From AP-16 sp046727735 (GTDB lineage: Bacteria; Pseudomonadota; Alphaproteobacteria; Rhizobiales; Xanthobacteraceae), in assembly GCA_046727735.1 (NCBI GenBank), contig JBKPDF010000046.1, positions 1 to 64,000 on the forward strand: 64,000 nt of DNA, in the 5' to 3' direction. A model generated the notes under the pieces. That model ran no database searches. It had not been told where the DNA came from and saw nothing but the letters and a program-made list of their open reading frames with translations. Within the stretch, counting starts at the first letter, position 1; every line of letters begins with the position of its first letter. The translations under genes and the position numbers were made by a program. This document shows positions 28,267 to 36,860 of the stretch, in pieces.

Positions 28267-29448
28267 ATGGACGCGACCGTCACCCGCAAGGTGCAGGAGA
28301 CGGCCGGCGTCACCCCGCTCGGCGTGGCCGCGCCGCCGCGTCCCGGCCGGATCCGCCTTTCGCCCATCAACAAGCGGCGCTGGCGCAATTTCAAGGCCAA
28401 TCGCCGGGGTTATTGGTCGCTCTGGCTGTTCGCGGCGTTGTTCTTCGTGTCCTTGTTCGCCGAGTTCATCGCCAACGACAAGCCGTTCCTCGTCAAATAT
28501 GCCGGCCATTATTATTTTCCGGCGCTGTTCACCTATCCGGAGACGGCGTTCGGCGGCGAATTCGAGACCGCCGCCGACTACCGCGATCCCTACGTGCAGA
28601 AGCTCATCGTCGCGAGCGGCGGCTACATGGTGTGGCCGCCGATCCGCTATTCGTACGACACCCACAATCTCGATCTGCCGACGCCGGCGCCCTCGAAGCC
28701 GACGTGGCTGCTCACCGAGAAGGAGTGCCAGCCCGTCGTCGAACGCAAGGGCCTCAAGGGCTGCGCCGATCTTGAATGGAACTGGCTCGGCACCGACGAT
28801 CAGGGCCGCGACGTGCTGGCGCGGCTGATCTACGGTTTTCGCATCTCGGTGCTGTTCGGGCTCATTCTCACGGTGATCTCCTCCGTGATCGGCGTCGCGG
28901 CGGGCGCGGTGCAGGGCTATTTCGGCGGCTGGACCGATCTTCTGTTCCAGCGCTTCATCGAGATCTGGACCTCGGTTCCTTCGCTCTATCTGCTGCTGAT
29001 CGTCTCCTCGGTGCTGGTGCCGGGCTTCTTCGTGCTGCTCGGAATCCTGTTGCTGTTCTCTTGGGTGGCGCTGGTCGGGCTGGTACGCGCCGAGTTCCTG
29101 CGCGGGCGCAATTTCGAATACGTGCAGGCGGCGCGCGCGCTCGGCGTCTCCAACCCGAAGATCATGTTCCGGCATCTCTTGCCGAACGCCATGGTGGCGA
29201 CCATGACTTTTCTGCCGTTCATCCTGTCCTCCTCGGTGATGACGCTCACCGCGCTCGACTTCCTCGGCTTCGGGCTGCCGCCGGGGTCGCCCTCGCTCGG
29301 CGAGCTGCTGTCCCAGGGCAAGGCCAACGTGCAGGCGCCGTGGCTCGGGCTCACCGGCTTCTTCACGGTCGCGACCATGCTCTCACTCCTGATCTTCATC
29401 GGCGAGGCGGTGCGCGACGCGTTCGACCCGCGCAAGGCATTCGCATAA
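28267..29448 (+). CDS. yejE: ABC transporter permease YejE
   Basis: 393-aa partner permease. The N-terminus has SPINKRRWRNFKANRRGYWSLW, typical of YejE, then a long periplasmic loop containing PPIRYSYDTHNLDLP and GTDDQGRDVLARLIYGFRIS, followed by the usual transmembrane core. Its EAA loop is AARALGVSNPKIMFRHLLPNA. The ATPase gene normally follows directly; here a toxin-antitoxin pair intervenes from 29491 to 30184. Confidence 0.93.
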   Translation: MDATVTRKVQETAGVTPLGVAAPPRPGRIRLSPINKRRWRNFKANRRGYWSLWLFAALFFVSLFAEFIANDKPFLVKYAGHYYFPALFTYPETAFGGEFETAADYRDPYVQKLIVASGGYMVWPPIRYSYDTHNLDLPTPAPSKPTWLLTEKECQPVVERKGLKGCADLEWNWLGTDDQGRDVLARLIYGFRISVLFGLILTVISSVIGVAAGAVQGYFGGWTDLLFQRFIEIWTSVPSLYLLLIVSSVLVPGFFVLLGILLLFSWVALVGLVRAEFLRGRNFEYVQAARALGVSNPKIMFRHLLPNAMVATMTFLPFILSSSVMTLTALDFLGFGLPPGSPSLGELLSQGKANVQAPWLGLTGFFTVATMLSLLIFIGEAVRDAFDPRKAFA

Positions 29449-29490
29449 GGATGTGTTACCATAGCGGCGTAAAATTGAGACGAGTGTGTC

Positions 29491-29718
29491 ATGAACAAAG
29501 TCGTCCGAGAGAACTATCCGGCTTCGAGGCTTCCTGAGGACCTCCGCGAAGGCATTGACCCTGCCAGCCGAGTGACCGTGACGGTGACGGAAAATGAAAA
29601 ATCTCCGCACAAGGTAATGAGTCTTGAAGAGATTTTTGCCTCGCGAAGGCCTCCCTATCGTTCAAAAGAGGAGATCGATGCCGAAATCAGGCGACTAAGA
29701 GACGAGTGGGATGATTGA
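29491..29718 (+). CDS. Antitoxin of a PIN-type toxin-antitoxin pair
   Basis: 75-aa acidic small protein (MNKVVRENYPASRLPEDLREG...LRDEWDD). The central SLEEIFASRRPPYRSKEEIDAEI block resembles short antitoxin-like proteins found beside PIN-domain genes in rhizobia. An N-terminal DNA-binding fold is not obvious. It overlaps the toxin start by 8 nt, the usual tight coupling. The base composition is clearly more A/T-rich than the surrounding yej genes, suggesting transfer. Function as an antitoxin is inferred from size, position and partner. Confidence 0.75.
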   Translation: MNKVVRENYPASRLPEDLREGIDPASRVTVTVTENEKSPHKVMSLEEIFASRRPPYRSKEEIDAEIRRLRDEWDD

Positions 29719-30184
29719 GTCTAGTCGCATCTATATCGATGCGAATCCATTCATCTACGCAATCGAAGGCGATAAGGCCCTGGCACGGGCGATGATGGAT
29801 TTGTTTTCTTTGTTGCGGCAAAGATCTGGCGTGGGCGTTACGAGCGAGTTGACGCTCGCTGAAGTCTTGGCAAAAGCGAAGCCGCCAGCGCGTCATCGGA
29901 GCTACTTGAGCCTAGTTCTGTGGAGCAAGATCTTCGATTTACAACCAGTTACGCGCGACATACTCATCGATACCGCAAAGTACCGGCGAGCTAATTTAGT
30001 CCAGCATGCTGACGGTCGCGAAATAATGCCACGGCTTCCGGATGCGATCCACATAGTCACCGCAATTCGAAGTCGGTGTTCGACGCTTCTTTCTGCAGAT
30101 AGGAGGCTCAAGCTGCCCAGAGGAATGTCATTGATTGAAGCAAATTTGCCCGGAATCTCTGGGCTGATCGAACGGCTGTCATGA
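29711..30184 (+). CDS. PIN-domain ribonuclease toxin
   Basis: 157-aa VapC-like nuclease. The acidic PIN residues are visible in order: D9 in IYIDANPFIY, the Glu of TSELTLAEVLA, the Asp of RLPDAIHIVTA and the Asp of LLSADRRLKL. Such toxins cleave RNA when their antitoxin is degraded. Its last codons overlap the yejF start in a 4-nt ATGA, so ribosomes finishing the toxin can begin the transporter ATPase. Composition is A/T-rich relative to neighbours. Confidence 0.85.
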   Translation: MIESSRIYIDANPFIYAIEGDKALARAMMDLFSLLRQRSGVGVTSELTLAEVLAKAKPPARHRSYLSLVLWSKIFDLQPVTRDILIDTAKYRRANLVQHADGREIMPRLPDAIHIVTAIRSRCSTLLSADRRLKLPRGMSLIEANLPGISGLIERLS

Positions 30185-31809
30185 GCGCGGATCCTCTCCT
30201 TTCCATTCACGAGCTCTCGGTCGCGTTCCGTCAGGGCGAGCGCGAGCTGCTCGCGGTCGACCGCGTCTCCTTCGACATCAGGCCGCGCGAGACCGTGGCG
30301 CTGGTCGGCGAGTCCGGTTCCGGCAAATCGGTGACCGCCCTTTCGATCCTCAAGCTGCTGCCGGGCTCGGCGCGGCATCCCTCGGGATCGATCCGCTTCA
30401 AGGGCCGCGAGCTGATGGGTCTTCCCGAGCGCGACATCCGGCACGTGCGCGGCAACGACATCACCATCGTTTTCCAGGAGCCGATGACCTCGCTCAACCC
30501 GCTGCACACCGTCGAACGCCAGATCGGCGAAGTGCTGGAGCTGCACGGCGGGGTGACTGGGCCGGCGGCACGCGCGCGCGTGATCGAACTGTTGGCCCAG
30601 GTCGGCATCCCCGACCCGCAATCGCGGCTCGCAAGCTATCCCCACCAGCTCTCCGGCGGGCAGCGCCAGCGCGTGATGATCGCGCTCGCGCTCGCCAACG
30701 AGCCGGACCTGTTCATCGCCGACGAGCCCACGACCGCGCTCGATGTGACCGTGCAGGCGCAGATCATCAAGTTGATCAAGGATCTACAGGCGCGGCTCGG
30801 CATGGCGGTGCTGTTCATCACCCACGATCTCGGCATCGTGCGCAAGATTGCGGAACGCGTCTGCGTGATGCGCCAGGGCCGCATCGTGGAGCAGGGCTCC
30901 GTCGCCGAGGTTTTCGCGAATCCGCAGCATCCGTATACGCGTGAGCTGATCGCGGCGGAGCCGAAGCCCGATCCCGCTCCGCTGCAGCCGACCGCACCCT
31001 CGGTCATCCGTACCGACGACCTGAAAGTGTGGTTCCCGGTCCGGCGCGGGTTCCTGCGCCGCACCGTCGGTCACATCAAGGCGGTCGACGGCGTGACGAT
31101 CGACGTGCGCAAGGGCGAGACCCTCGGCGTCGTCGGCGAATCCGGCTCCGGAAAGACGACGCTGGGGCTCGCGATCCTGCGTCTGATCTCGTCCCAGGGT
31201 CCGATCGTGTTCATGGGCAAGCCGCTGCAGGGCCTGAAATTCAAAGCCATGCTGCCGTTCCGGCGCGACATGCAGATCGTGTTTCAGGATCCCTACGGCT
31301 CGCTCTCGCCGCGCATGTCGCTCTCCGACATCATCGAGGAAGGCCTGTGGGTGCATCATCCCGGCATGCCGAAGCCGGAGCGCGAGCAACGGGTGATGCG
31401 GGCCCTCGCCGAAGTCGGGCTCGATCCGGAAACCCGGTTCCGCCATCCGCACGAGTTCTCCGGCGGACAGAGGCAGCGCATTGCGGTCGCCCGCACGCTC
31501 GTGCTCGAGCCGACCTTCATCGTGCTCGACGAGCCGACCAGCGCCCTCGACATGCTGATTCAGGCGCAGATCGTCGATCTGCTGCGCGACCTGCAGAAGC
31601 GCCGCGATCTCACGTATCTGTTCATCTCGCACGACTTGCGCGTCGTCGCGGCGCTCGCAAGCCGCGTCGTCGTGATGCGCCACGGCAAGGTGGTGGAGGA
31701 GGGCCCGGCCGCGGAGCTGTTCGCGCGGCCGAAGACCGACTATACCCGCGCGCTGTTTGCGGCCGCGTTCGACCTCGAGACCGCCGGCGAAGGCGTGGTC
31801 GCGCAATAG
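30181..31809 (+). CDS. yejF: ABC transporter ATPase YejF, double cassette
   Basis: 542-aa cytosolic ATPase with two nucleotide-binding domains. The first has Walker A GESGSGKSVT, signature LSGGQRQRVMIAL and Walker B LFIADEPT. The second has GESGSGKTTLG, FSGGQRQRIAVART and FIVLDEPTSALD. Each half ends with the oligopeptide-family C-terminal QHPYTRE / KTDYTRALFAAAF. It powers the YejB-YejE permease, although it is separated from them by the toxin-antitoxin module. Its ATG overlaps the toxin stop. Confidence 0.95.
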   Translation: MSADPLLSIHELSVAFRQGERELLAVDRVSFDIRPRETVALVGESGSGKSVTALSILKLLPGSARHPSGSIRFKGRELMGLPERDIRHVRGNDITIVFQEPMTSLNPLHTVERQIGEVLELHGGVTGPAARARVIELLAQVGIPDPQSRLASYPHQLSGGQRQRVMIALALANEPDLFIADEPTTALDVTVQAQIIKLIKDLQARLGMAVLFITHDLGIVRKIAERVCVMRQGRIVEQGSVAEVFANPQHPYTRELIAAEPKPDPAPLQPTAPSVIRTDDLKVWFPVRRGFLRRTVGHIKAVDGVTIDVRKGETLGVVGESGSGKTTLGLAILRLISSQGPIVFMGKPLQGLKFKAMLPFRRDMQIVFQDPYGSLSPRMSLSDIIEEGLWVHHPGMPKPEREQRVMRALAEVGLDPETRFRHPHEFSGGQRQRIAVARTLVLEPTFIVLDEPTSALDMLIQAQIVDLLRDLQKRRDLTYLFISHDLRVVAALASRVVVMRHGKVVEEGPAAELFARPKTDYTRALFAAAFDLETAGEGVVAQ

Positions 31810-31829
31810 AAAAGTCGATCCGGACCGGC

Positions 31830-32783
31830 ATGGCGGCGATCCTGCTGGCGATGAGCGAAGCCGGATGGAATCCGGCGGAATGGCAGGCGCGGCTGTCGGC
31901 ACTCGCGCCGCGTCGCGACGTGAGGATTTGGCCCGATCGGGTGGGCGATCCGGCCGATATCGCCTATGCGTGCGTGTGGAAGCCGAGGCCCGGGCTGCTC
32001 GCCGAGTTCTCGAATCTCAGAGCGATCTTTTCGCTCGGCGCCGGCGTCGATCATTTGATGGACGATCCGACTCTGCCCGCCGTGCCCATCGTGCGCATCG
32101 TCGACCGCGACCTTACCGCGCGCATGACCGAATACGTGGTCCTCCACGTGCTGCTGCATCACCGCCGGTTGCGGCTTTATCGAGCCCAGCAACGCGAAAG
32201 AACCTGGTACGAGCACGCGCAACCGGCCGCGAGCGAAGTCGCCGTCGGGATCCTCGGACTAGGCGCGCTCGGGCGCGCCGCCGCCGAGATGCTGGCCCGC
32301 ATCGGTTTCCGGATCGCGGGGTTCAGCCGGAGCGGAAAGTCGCTGCCCGGAATCGAGCTGTTCCACGGCGAGGCGCAGCTCGATGCGTTTCTCGCCCGCA
32401 CCGAGATCCTGGTGTGCTTGTTGCCGCACACGGCGTCGACCGCGGGAATGCTGAATCTGAATTTGTTCCGCAAGCTCGAACGGGGCGGCGCGCTCGGTGG
32501 CGCCTATTTGATCAATGCCGGGCGGGGCAAGCTGCAGGTCGACGCGGATATCCTCGCGGCGCTCGAAGACGGCACGCTCGCGGGCGCGAGCCTCGACGTG
32601 TTTCCGACCGAGCCGCTGCCGCGCGAAAGCCCGCTGTGGGCGCATCCGAACGTGATCATCACGCCGCACAATGCCGCCGTGTCCGACCCGCGCGCGCTCG
32701 CCCCGAACATCCTCACGCAGATCGATCGCTCCGAGCGCGGCTTGCCGCTGCAGCACGTGGTCGATCGCACCGCCGGATATTGA
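31830..32783 (+). CDS. ghrA: Glyoxylate/hydroxypyruvate reductase A-like 2-hydroxyacid dehydrogenase
   Basis: 317-aa NAD(P)H-dependent enzyme reducing glyoxylate or hydroxypyruvate. The dinucleotide motif is GILGLGALGRAAAEML near residues 136-151. Catalytic residues are visible as Arg in INAGRGKLQVD, Glu in LDVFPTEPLP and His in ITPHNAAVSD. The family-typical SLGAGVDHLMDDP and ARMTEYVVLHVLLHHR segments are present. It follows yejF by 20 nt and is probably the last gene of that transcript; a functional link to peptide import is not evident. It converges with the liv genes across 184 nt of unassigned DNA. Confidence 0.88.
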   Translation: MAAILLAMSEAGWNPAEWQARLSALAPRRDVRIWPDRVGDPADIAYACVWKPRPGLLAEFSNLRAIFSLGAGVDHLMDDPTLPAVPIVRIVDRDLTARMTEYVVLHVLLHHRRLRLYRAQQRERTWYEHAQPAASEVAVGILGLGALGRAAAEMLARIGFRIAGFSRSGKSLPGIELFHGEAQLDAFLARTEILVCLLPHTASTAGMLNLNLFRKLERGGALGGAYLINAGRGKLQVDADILAALEDGTLAGASLDVFPTEPLPRESPLWAHPNVIITPHNAAVSDPRALAPNILTQIDRSERGLPLQHVVDRTAGY

Positions 32784-32967
32784 ATGACGGAACCGACGCA
32801 AATGAACCTCGTCCGGCGCTGAAGAGCGCGGCACAATGAATGGAAGCGGGGATAGTCCTCGAACGAGATGATCCTGTTTCCGTCCGCCTACAATTCGGGG
32901 AAGCTGATCTATCCGTATACCGGCGCGAAGTGATGCGCGACGGCGATTTCGCGGTCGGCAACGCCGC

Positions 32968-33663
32968 CTAAACTTCCAGCCATTCTTTGCGCACCGCCTC
33001 GTTCGCCATCAGGTCGGCGGGCGTGCCTTCGAACACGATGCGGCCGTGGCCCATCACGTAGAGCCGGTGCGAAATATGCAAGGCGATCGTCAGCTTCTGC
33101 TCGACCAGTAGAATCGAGATGTTGCGCTCGGCGATGCTGCGCAGCAGCTCGCCGACGCGCCCGACCATTTGCGGCGACAAGCCTTCGGTCGGCTCGTCGA
33201 CCATGATGAGATCCGGGCATCCCATCATGGTGCGGCAGATCGTCAGCATCTGTTGCTCGCCGCCGGACAGGACGCCGGCCATGGTCGACGCGCGCTCCTT
33301 GAGCCGCGGAAATACCCGATAGGTGTCCTCGTAGCGCCAGCGCGGTGTCTTGTTCGCAATCTTTACCCCGAGCAGCAGATTCTGCTCGACGGTGAGGGTC
33401 GGAAAGATCGAACGATCCTCGGGCACGTAGCCGAGCCCGCGATGCGCGATCTCGTAGGGCTTCAATCCCGCGATCGGCTGGCCTTTGAAGACGATCGAGC
33501 CTTGCGGCGGTACGTCGCCCATGATGGCCTTCAACGTGGTGGAGCGGCCGACGCCGTTGCGTCCGAGGATGCTCACGATCTCGCCGGACCCGACCGAGAG
33601 ATGCACACCCTGAAGGATGTGGCTCTTTCCGTAATAGGCGTGGAGATTCTCGACTTCGAGCAT
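32968..33663 (-). CDS. livF: Branched-chain amino acid-type ABC ATPase LivF
   Basis: 231-aa cytosolic ATPase of a HAAT-family importer. It opens MLEVENLHAYYGKSHILQGV. Walker A reads GRNGVGRST, with arginine where lysine is expected. The signature is LSGGEQQMLTICRTMM, Walker B is LIMVDEPTEGLSP, and the switch His lies just past LLVEQKLTIAL. Its ATG overlaps the livG stop by one base. It ends the livH-livM-livG-livF operon. Confidence 0.9.
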   Translation of the reverse strand: MLEVENLHAYYGKSHILQGVHLSVGSGEIVSILGRNGVGRSTTLKAIMGDVPPQGSIVFKGQPIAGLKPYEIAHRGLGYVPEDRSIFPTLTVEQNLLLGVKIANKTPRWRYEDTYRVFPRLKERASTMAGVLSGGEQQMLTICRTMMGCPDLIMVDEPTEGLSPQMVGRVGELLRSIAERNISILLVEQKLTIALHISHRLYVMGHGRIVFEGTPADLMANEAVRKEWLEV

Positions 33664-34415
33664 CAGGCGGCCCCCACCGTGCCGAGATAAGCCTGCTGCA
33701 CCGCGCGGTCCGCCTTGATCTTCGCAGGCTCATCGCAGGCGATGATCTGCCCGTACACCAGCACCGAGATGCGGTCGGCGAGATCGAATACGACGCCCAT
33801 ATCGTGCTCGATCATCACCAGCGTCCTGCCGGCCGTGACCTTGCGGATCAACGCGACTGCGTTCTCGGTCTCGGCGTGGCTCATTCCGGCAGTCGGTTCG
33901 TCGAGCAGAATGACCTCGGCACCGCCGGCGATCGTGATGCCGATCTCGAGCGCGCGTTGCTCCGCATAGGTGAGCACGCCCGCCTGGATCCGCCGCCGAT
34001 CCGCGAGGTGGATCTCTTCGAGGGTCTGCTCGGTGCGCCGCTTCACGTCCGGCAACGCGTTGATTCCGTTCCAGAACGAGTAGCGGTAGCCGAGCGACCA
34101 CAGCACGGCGCAGCGGATGTTTTCGAGCACGCTCAGGCGCGGAAAGATGTTCGTCACCTGAAAGCTGCGCGACAGGCCGCGCCGATTGATCTCGAACGGC
34201 CGCAGCCCGCTAACGTCCTCACCCTTGAAGCGAATCGTGCCCGCGGTCGGCGCCAGGCGTCCGCTGATCAGATTGAACAGCGTCGACTTGCCGGCTCCAT
34301 TCGGGCCGATCATGGCGTGGCGCTCGCCGAGCGGAACCGTGAGGCTCACGCCCCGGATGATCTCGGTCGGACCGAAATTCTTGCGCAGATCGTTGAGCTC
34401 GATGCCGGGATTCAT
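33663..34415 (-). CDS. livG: Branched-chain amino acid-type ABC ATPase LivG
   Basis: 250-aa ATPase. Walker A is normal (GPNGAGKSTLFNLISG), the signature has the LivG variant LTYAEQRALEIGITIAGG, Walker B is VILLDEPTAGMSHAET, and MIEHDMGVVFDLADR contains the switch His. The ATG overlaps the livM stop by 4 nt. With LivF it would power the LivH-LivM permease. Confidence 0.92.
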   Translation of the reverse strand: MNPGIELNDLRKNFGPTEIIRGVSLTVPLGERHAMIGPNGAGKSTLFNLISGRLAPTAGTIRFKGEDVSGLRPFEINRRGLSRSFQVTNIFPRLSVLENIRCAVLWSLGYRYSFWNGINALPDVKRRTEQTLEEIHLADRRRIQAGVLTYAEQRALEIGITIAGGAEVILLDEPTAGMSHAETENAVALIRKVTAGRTLVMIEHDMGVVFDLADRISVLVYGQIIACDEPAKIKADRAVQQAYLGTVGAA

Positions 34416-35734
34416 GCGTCGCTCCGGCGTGTTCGCTGGATTTCAACATGGGCGCGCTGCCATGCATCGGATATGAGCGGCGAAGCGAGGCGCACGAGGT
34501 AGAGGCCGCCGAAGAACAATACGGCAGCGGCGAGCCACGGCACGGCGCTCGCGGCATCGAGCGGCACCGAGAGGAAGCTCATGCGGCTGCCTTCCGACGC
34601 CTTCACCATCAGCCGGAACGTCATCTCGATCATGAGGATGAGGCCGAGGATCGCCGCTAGCCCCGGGATCGCCGCCACCAGATAAGCCGGAACCAGCCGG
34701 CCGAACAGCGTGCGGTAGCCGCCGGCGTGCCACAGCGGCTCGTGCATCATCAGAAGCCCGGCGATGCCGCCGGGCGCGAACATCACGGTCGCGATGAACA
34801 GCAGCCCGAAATACAGCTGCCAGATCTCCGTCACGTCGCTCAGCATCACCTGCAGATAGGTGACCAGCACCGCGCCGATCACCGGCCCGATGAAATTGCC
34901 GATGCCGCCGATATAGGCGGCGAGCAGGACGGTTCCGGATTGCGCGGCGCCCACCGTCGCGGAATTCACCAGCTCGAAATTGATCGCCGCGAGTCCGCCG
35001 GCGATCCCGGCGAACAGCCCCGCCAGGCTGAAGGCGATGAAACGCACGACGTAAGGATTGTAGCCGACGAATTGCGCGCGCTCGGGGTTGTCGCGCACCG
35101 CGTTGCACATGCGCCCAAACGGGGTCCGGGTCAGTGCGTACATCGCGATCATGGCAATCAGGCACCAGGCGGCGATCAGATAGTAGACCTGCAGCTGAGG
35201 TCCGAAGCTCAGGTCGAAGACTCGGAACAGCTTGGTGCGGTTGGTGCTCACGCCTTCCTCGCCGCCGAAAAAGCTGCGCAGGATGAGCGAACTCGAGGCC
35301 ACGAGCTCGCCGAGGCCGAGCGAGATCATGGCGAACACCGTGCCGCCGCGCCGGGTCGTGACCGAGCCGAAAATGATGCCGAACAGCAGCCCGGAAACCC
35401 CGCCGACCAGGGGAACGAGGACCACCGGGATCGGCAGCGCGTCGCGCGCGAAGGTATTCATCGCATGGACGGCCAGGAACCCGCCGAGTCCGTATAACAC
35501 CGCATGGCCGAACGACAACAGCCCGGTCTCGCCGAGCAGCATGTTGTAGGACAGCGCGAACACGATCATGATGCCCATCAGGCTCATCATGGTGTGCGCC
35601 GTGCCGGAGACGAAAATCTTCGGCAACACGGCGAACACCACCGCGAGCAACAGCCACGGCCCGTAGCGCCATACTCTGCCGACCCAGTCGGCCGAGCGAC
35701 GGTCGGCTACGGCGATTTTCGCGGTTTCGGTCAT
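34412..35734 (-). CDS. livM: Branched-chain amino acid-type ABC permease LivM, C-terminally extended
   Basis: 440-aa inner membrane permease. The usual LivM core (SYNMLLGETGLLSFGHAVLYGLGGF, the coupling loop VRDNPERAQFVGYNPYVVRF, and AAYIGGIGNFIGPVIGAV) ends around residue 320-330 with MFAPGGIAGLLMMHEP. About 110 further residues follow with two more hydrophobic stretches (PAYLVAAIPGLAAILGLILM; VPWLAAAVLFFGGLYLV) and a basic tail. This is longer than the usual 330-380 aa. It overlaps livH and livG by 4 nt each. Confidence 0.92.
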   Translation of the reverse strand: MTETAKIAVADRRSADWVGRVWRYGPWLLLAVVFAVLPKIFVSGTAHTMMSLMGIMIVFALSYNMLLGETGLLSFGHAVLYGLGGFLAVHAMNTFARDALPIPVVLVPLVGGVSGLLFGIIFGSVTTRRGGTVFAMISLGLGELVASSSLILRSFFGGEEGVSTNRTKLFRVFDLSFGPQLQVYYLIAAWCLIAMIAMYALTRTPFGRMCNAVRDNPERAQFVGYNPYVVRFIAFSLAGLFAGIAGGLAAINFELVNSATVGAAQSGTVLLAAYIGGIGNFIGPVIGAVLVTYLQVMLSDVTEIWQLYFGLLFIATVMFAPGGIAGLLMMHEPLWHAGGYRTLFGRLVPAYLVAAIPGLAAILGLILMIEMTFRLMVKASEGSRMSFLSVPLDAASAVPWLAAAVLFFGGLYLVRLASPLISDAWQRAHVEIQRTRRSDA

Positions 35735-36681
35735 GTCTCGCGTTTCCCCAACAGCCCGGTTGGCCGGAAGATCAGGATCAAGATGAGCAACAGATACGGG
35801 ATGATCGGCGCGATCTGCGCCACGGTCACTTGCCACAAGTCGTGCAGGATCGTTCCCGTAGCCGGCGTGAACCCCACTCCGGCGAACAGGTCCGAAACCG
35901 AATAGTTGAGGGAGACCGCGAAGGTCTGGACCAGGCCGATCAGCAGCGAGGCGACGAACGCGCCCGACAGCGAGCCTAGCCCCCCGACCACGATCACCAC
36001 GAACAGGATCGGTCCGAGCACCGCCGCCATGTTGGACTGCGTGACGAGCGCCGGGCCGGCGATCACCCCGGCAACCGCGGCCAATCCGGTGCCGACGCCG
36101 AATACCAGCATGAACACTCTCGGCACGTTGTGGCCGAGCATCGCCACCATGTTGGGGTGCGTCAGCGCCGCCTGGATGATGAGTCCGACCCGGGTCTTGG
36201 TCAGCACGGCGAGCAGCACCGCAAAGATCGCGATCGCGGTCAGCAGCTCGAACATCTTGTAGGCCGGGTAGTTCGTGGTGAACACCGTGAGCGCGCTGAA
36301 ATCGAGCGACGGCGGGATGCGGTAATCGACCGGGACCTTGCCCCAGATCATCTGCACCACTTCCTCGATCACGAACGCGAGCCCGAACGTGAACAGCAGC
36401 TCGGCGACGTGCCCGTGGCGATGCACGTTGCGCAGCCCGTAGCGTTCGACGAGGGCGCCGACGGTGCCGACCAGCACCGGCGCGAGCACGAAGGCCGGCC
36501 AGAATCCCAGCCATTGACTGATCTGAAACCCGAAAAAAGCCCCCAGCATGTAGAAGCTGGCGTGAGCGAAGTTCAGCACGCCCATCATGCTGAAGATCAG
36601 GGTGAGGCCGCTCGCCATCAGGAACAGCAGCATGCCGTAGAGCACGCCATTCAAGGTCGAGATCACCACCAGTTCCAGCAT
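35731..36681 (-). CDS. livH: Branched-chain amino acid-type ABC permease LivH
   Basis: 316-aa permease beginning MLELVVISTLNGVLYGMLLFL. The family segments SGLTLIFSMMGVLNFAHASFYMLGAFF and VVGGLGSLSGAFVASLLIG are present, and it ends FRPTGLLGKRET. I prefer the ATG at 36681, which has GGGAG 8-12 nt upstream, over a GTG at 36738 that adds 19 unconserved residues. It heads the liv operon. No periplasmic binding protein gene (livK/livJ) accompanies the operon inside this window. Confidence 0.9.
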   Translation of the reverse strand: MLELVVISTLNGVLYGMLLFLMASGLTLIFSMMGVLNFAHASFYMLGAFFGFQISQWLGFWPAFVLAPVLVGTVGALVERYGLRNVHRHGHVAELLFTFGLAFVIEEVVQMIWGKVPVDYRIPPSLDFSALTVFTTNYPAYKMFELLTAIAIFAVLLAVLTKTRVGLIIQAALTHPNMVAMLGHNVPRVFMLVFGVGTGLAAVAGVIAGPALVTQSNMAAVLGPILFVVIVVGGLGSLSGAFVASLLIGLVQTFAVSLNYSVSDLFAGVGFTPATGTILHDLWQVTVAQIAPIIPYLLLILILIFRPTGLLGKRET

Positions 36682-36772
36682 GCCGTGCTCCCAATCGTCG
36701 TAGCGGAGATTTTTCCCGGCGGATACGAGGCGATCCACGACCTACGCTCCATGGCTTCCTACCCTGAGAAAA

Positions 36773-36778
36773 ATTATA
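36773..36778 (-). promoter_or_regulatory. Possible -10 element for the liv operon
   Basis: The gap between livH and the NlpC gene contains an AT-rich patch with a perfect minus-strand TATAAT about 90 nt before the livH ATG. No good -35 hexamer lies 16-18 nt further upstream, so the promoter may need an activator. Weak call. Confidence 0.3.
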
Positions 36779-36860
36779 GTTTGTTGTTCGCCGTGAGGGC
36801 TCGATGCAACCGCGCAGAATGCTAGCACGCGAATTTCCTGATTGCCACCGGCAGGCACGA

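Noticed and set aside
32840..32971. 43-codon plus-strand frame between ghrA and livF
   Set aside because: No recognisable motif and it runs into the 3' end of livF; another frame in the same stretch is equally open. Probably residual DNA of a lost gene.
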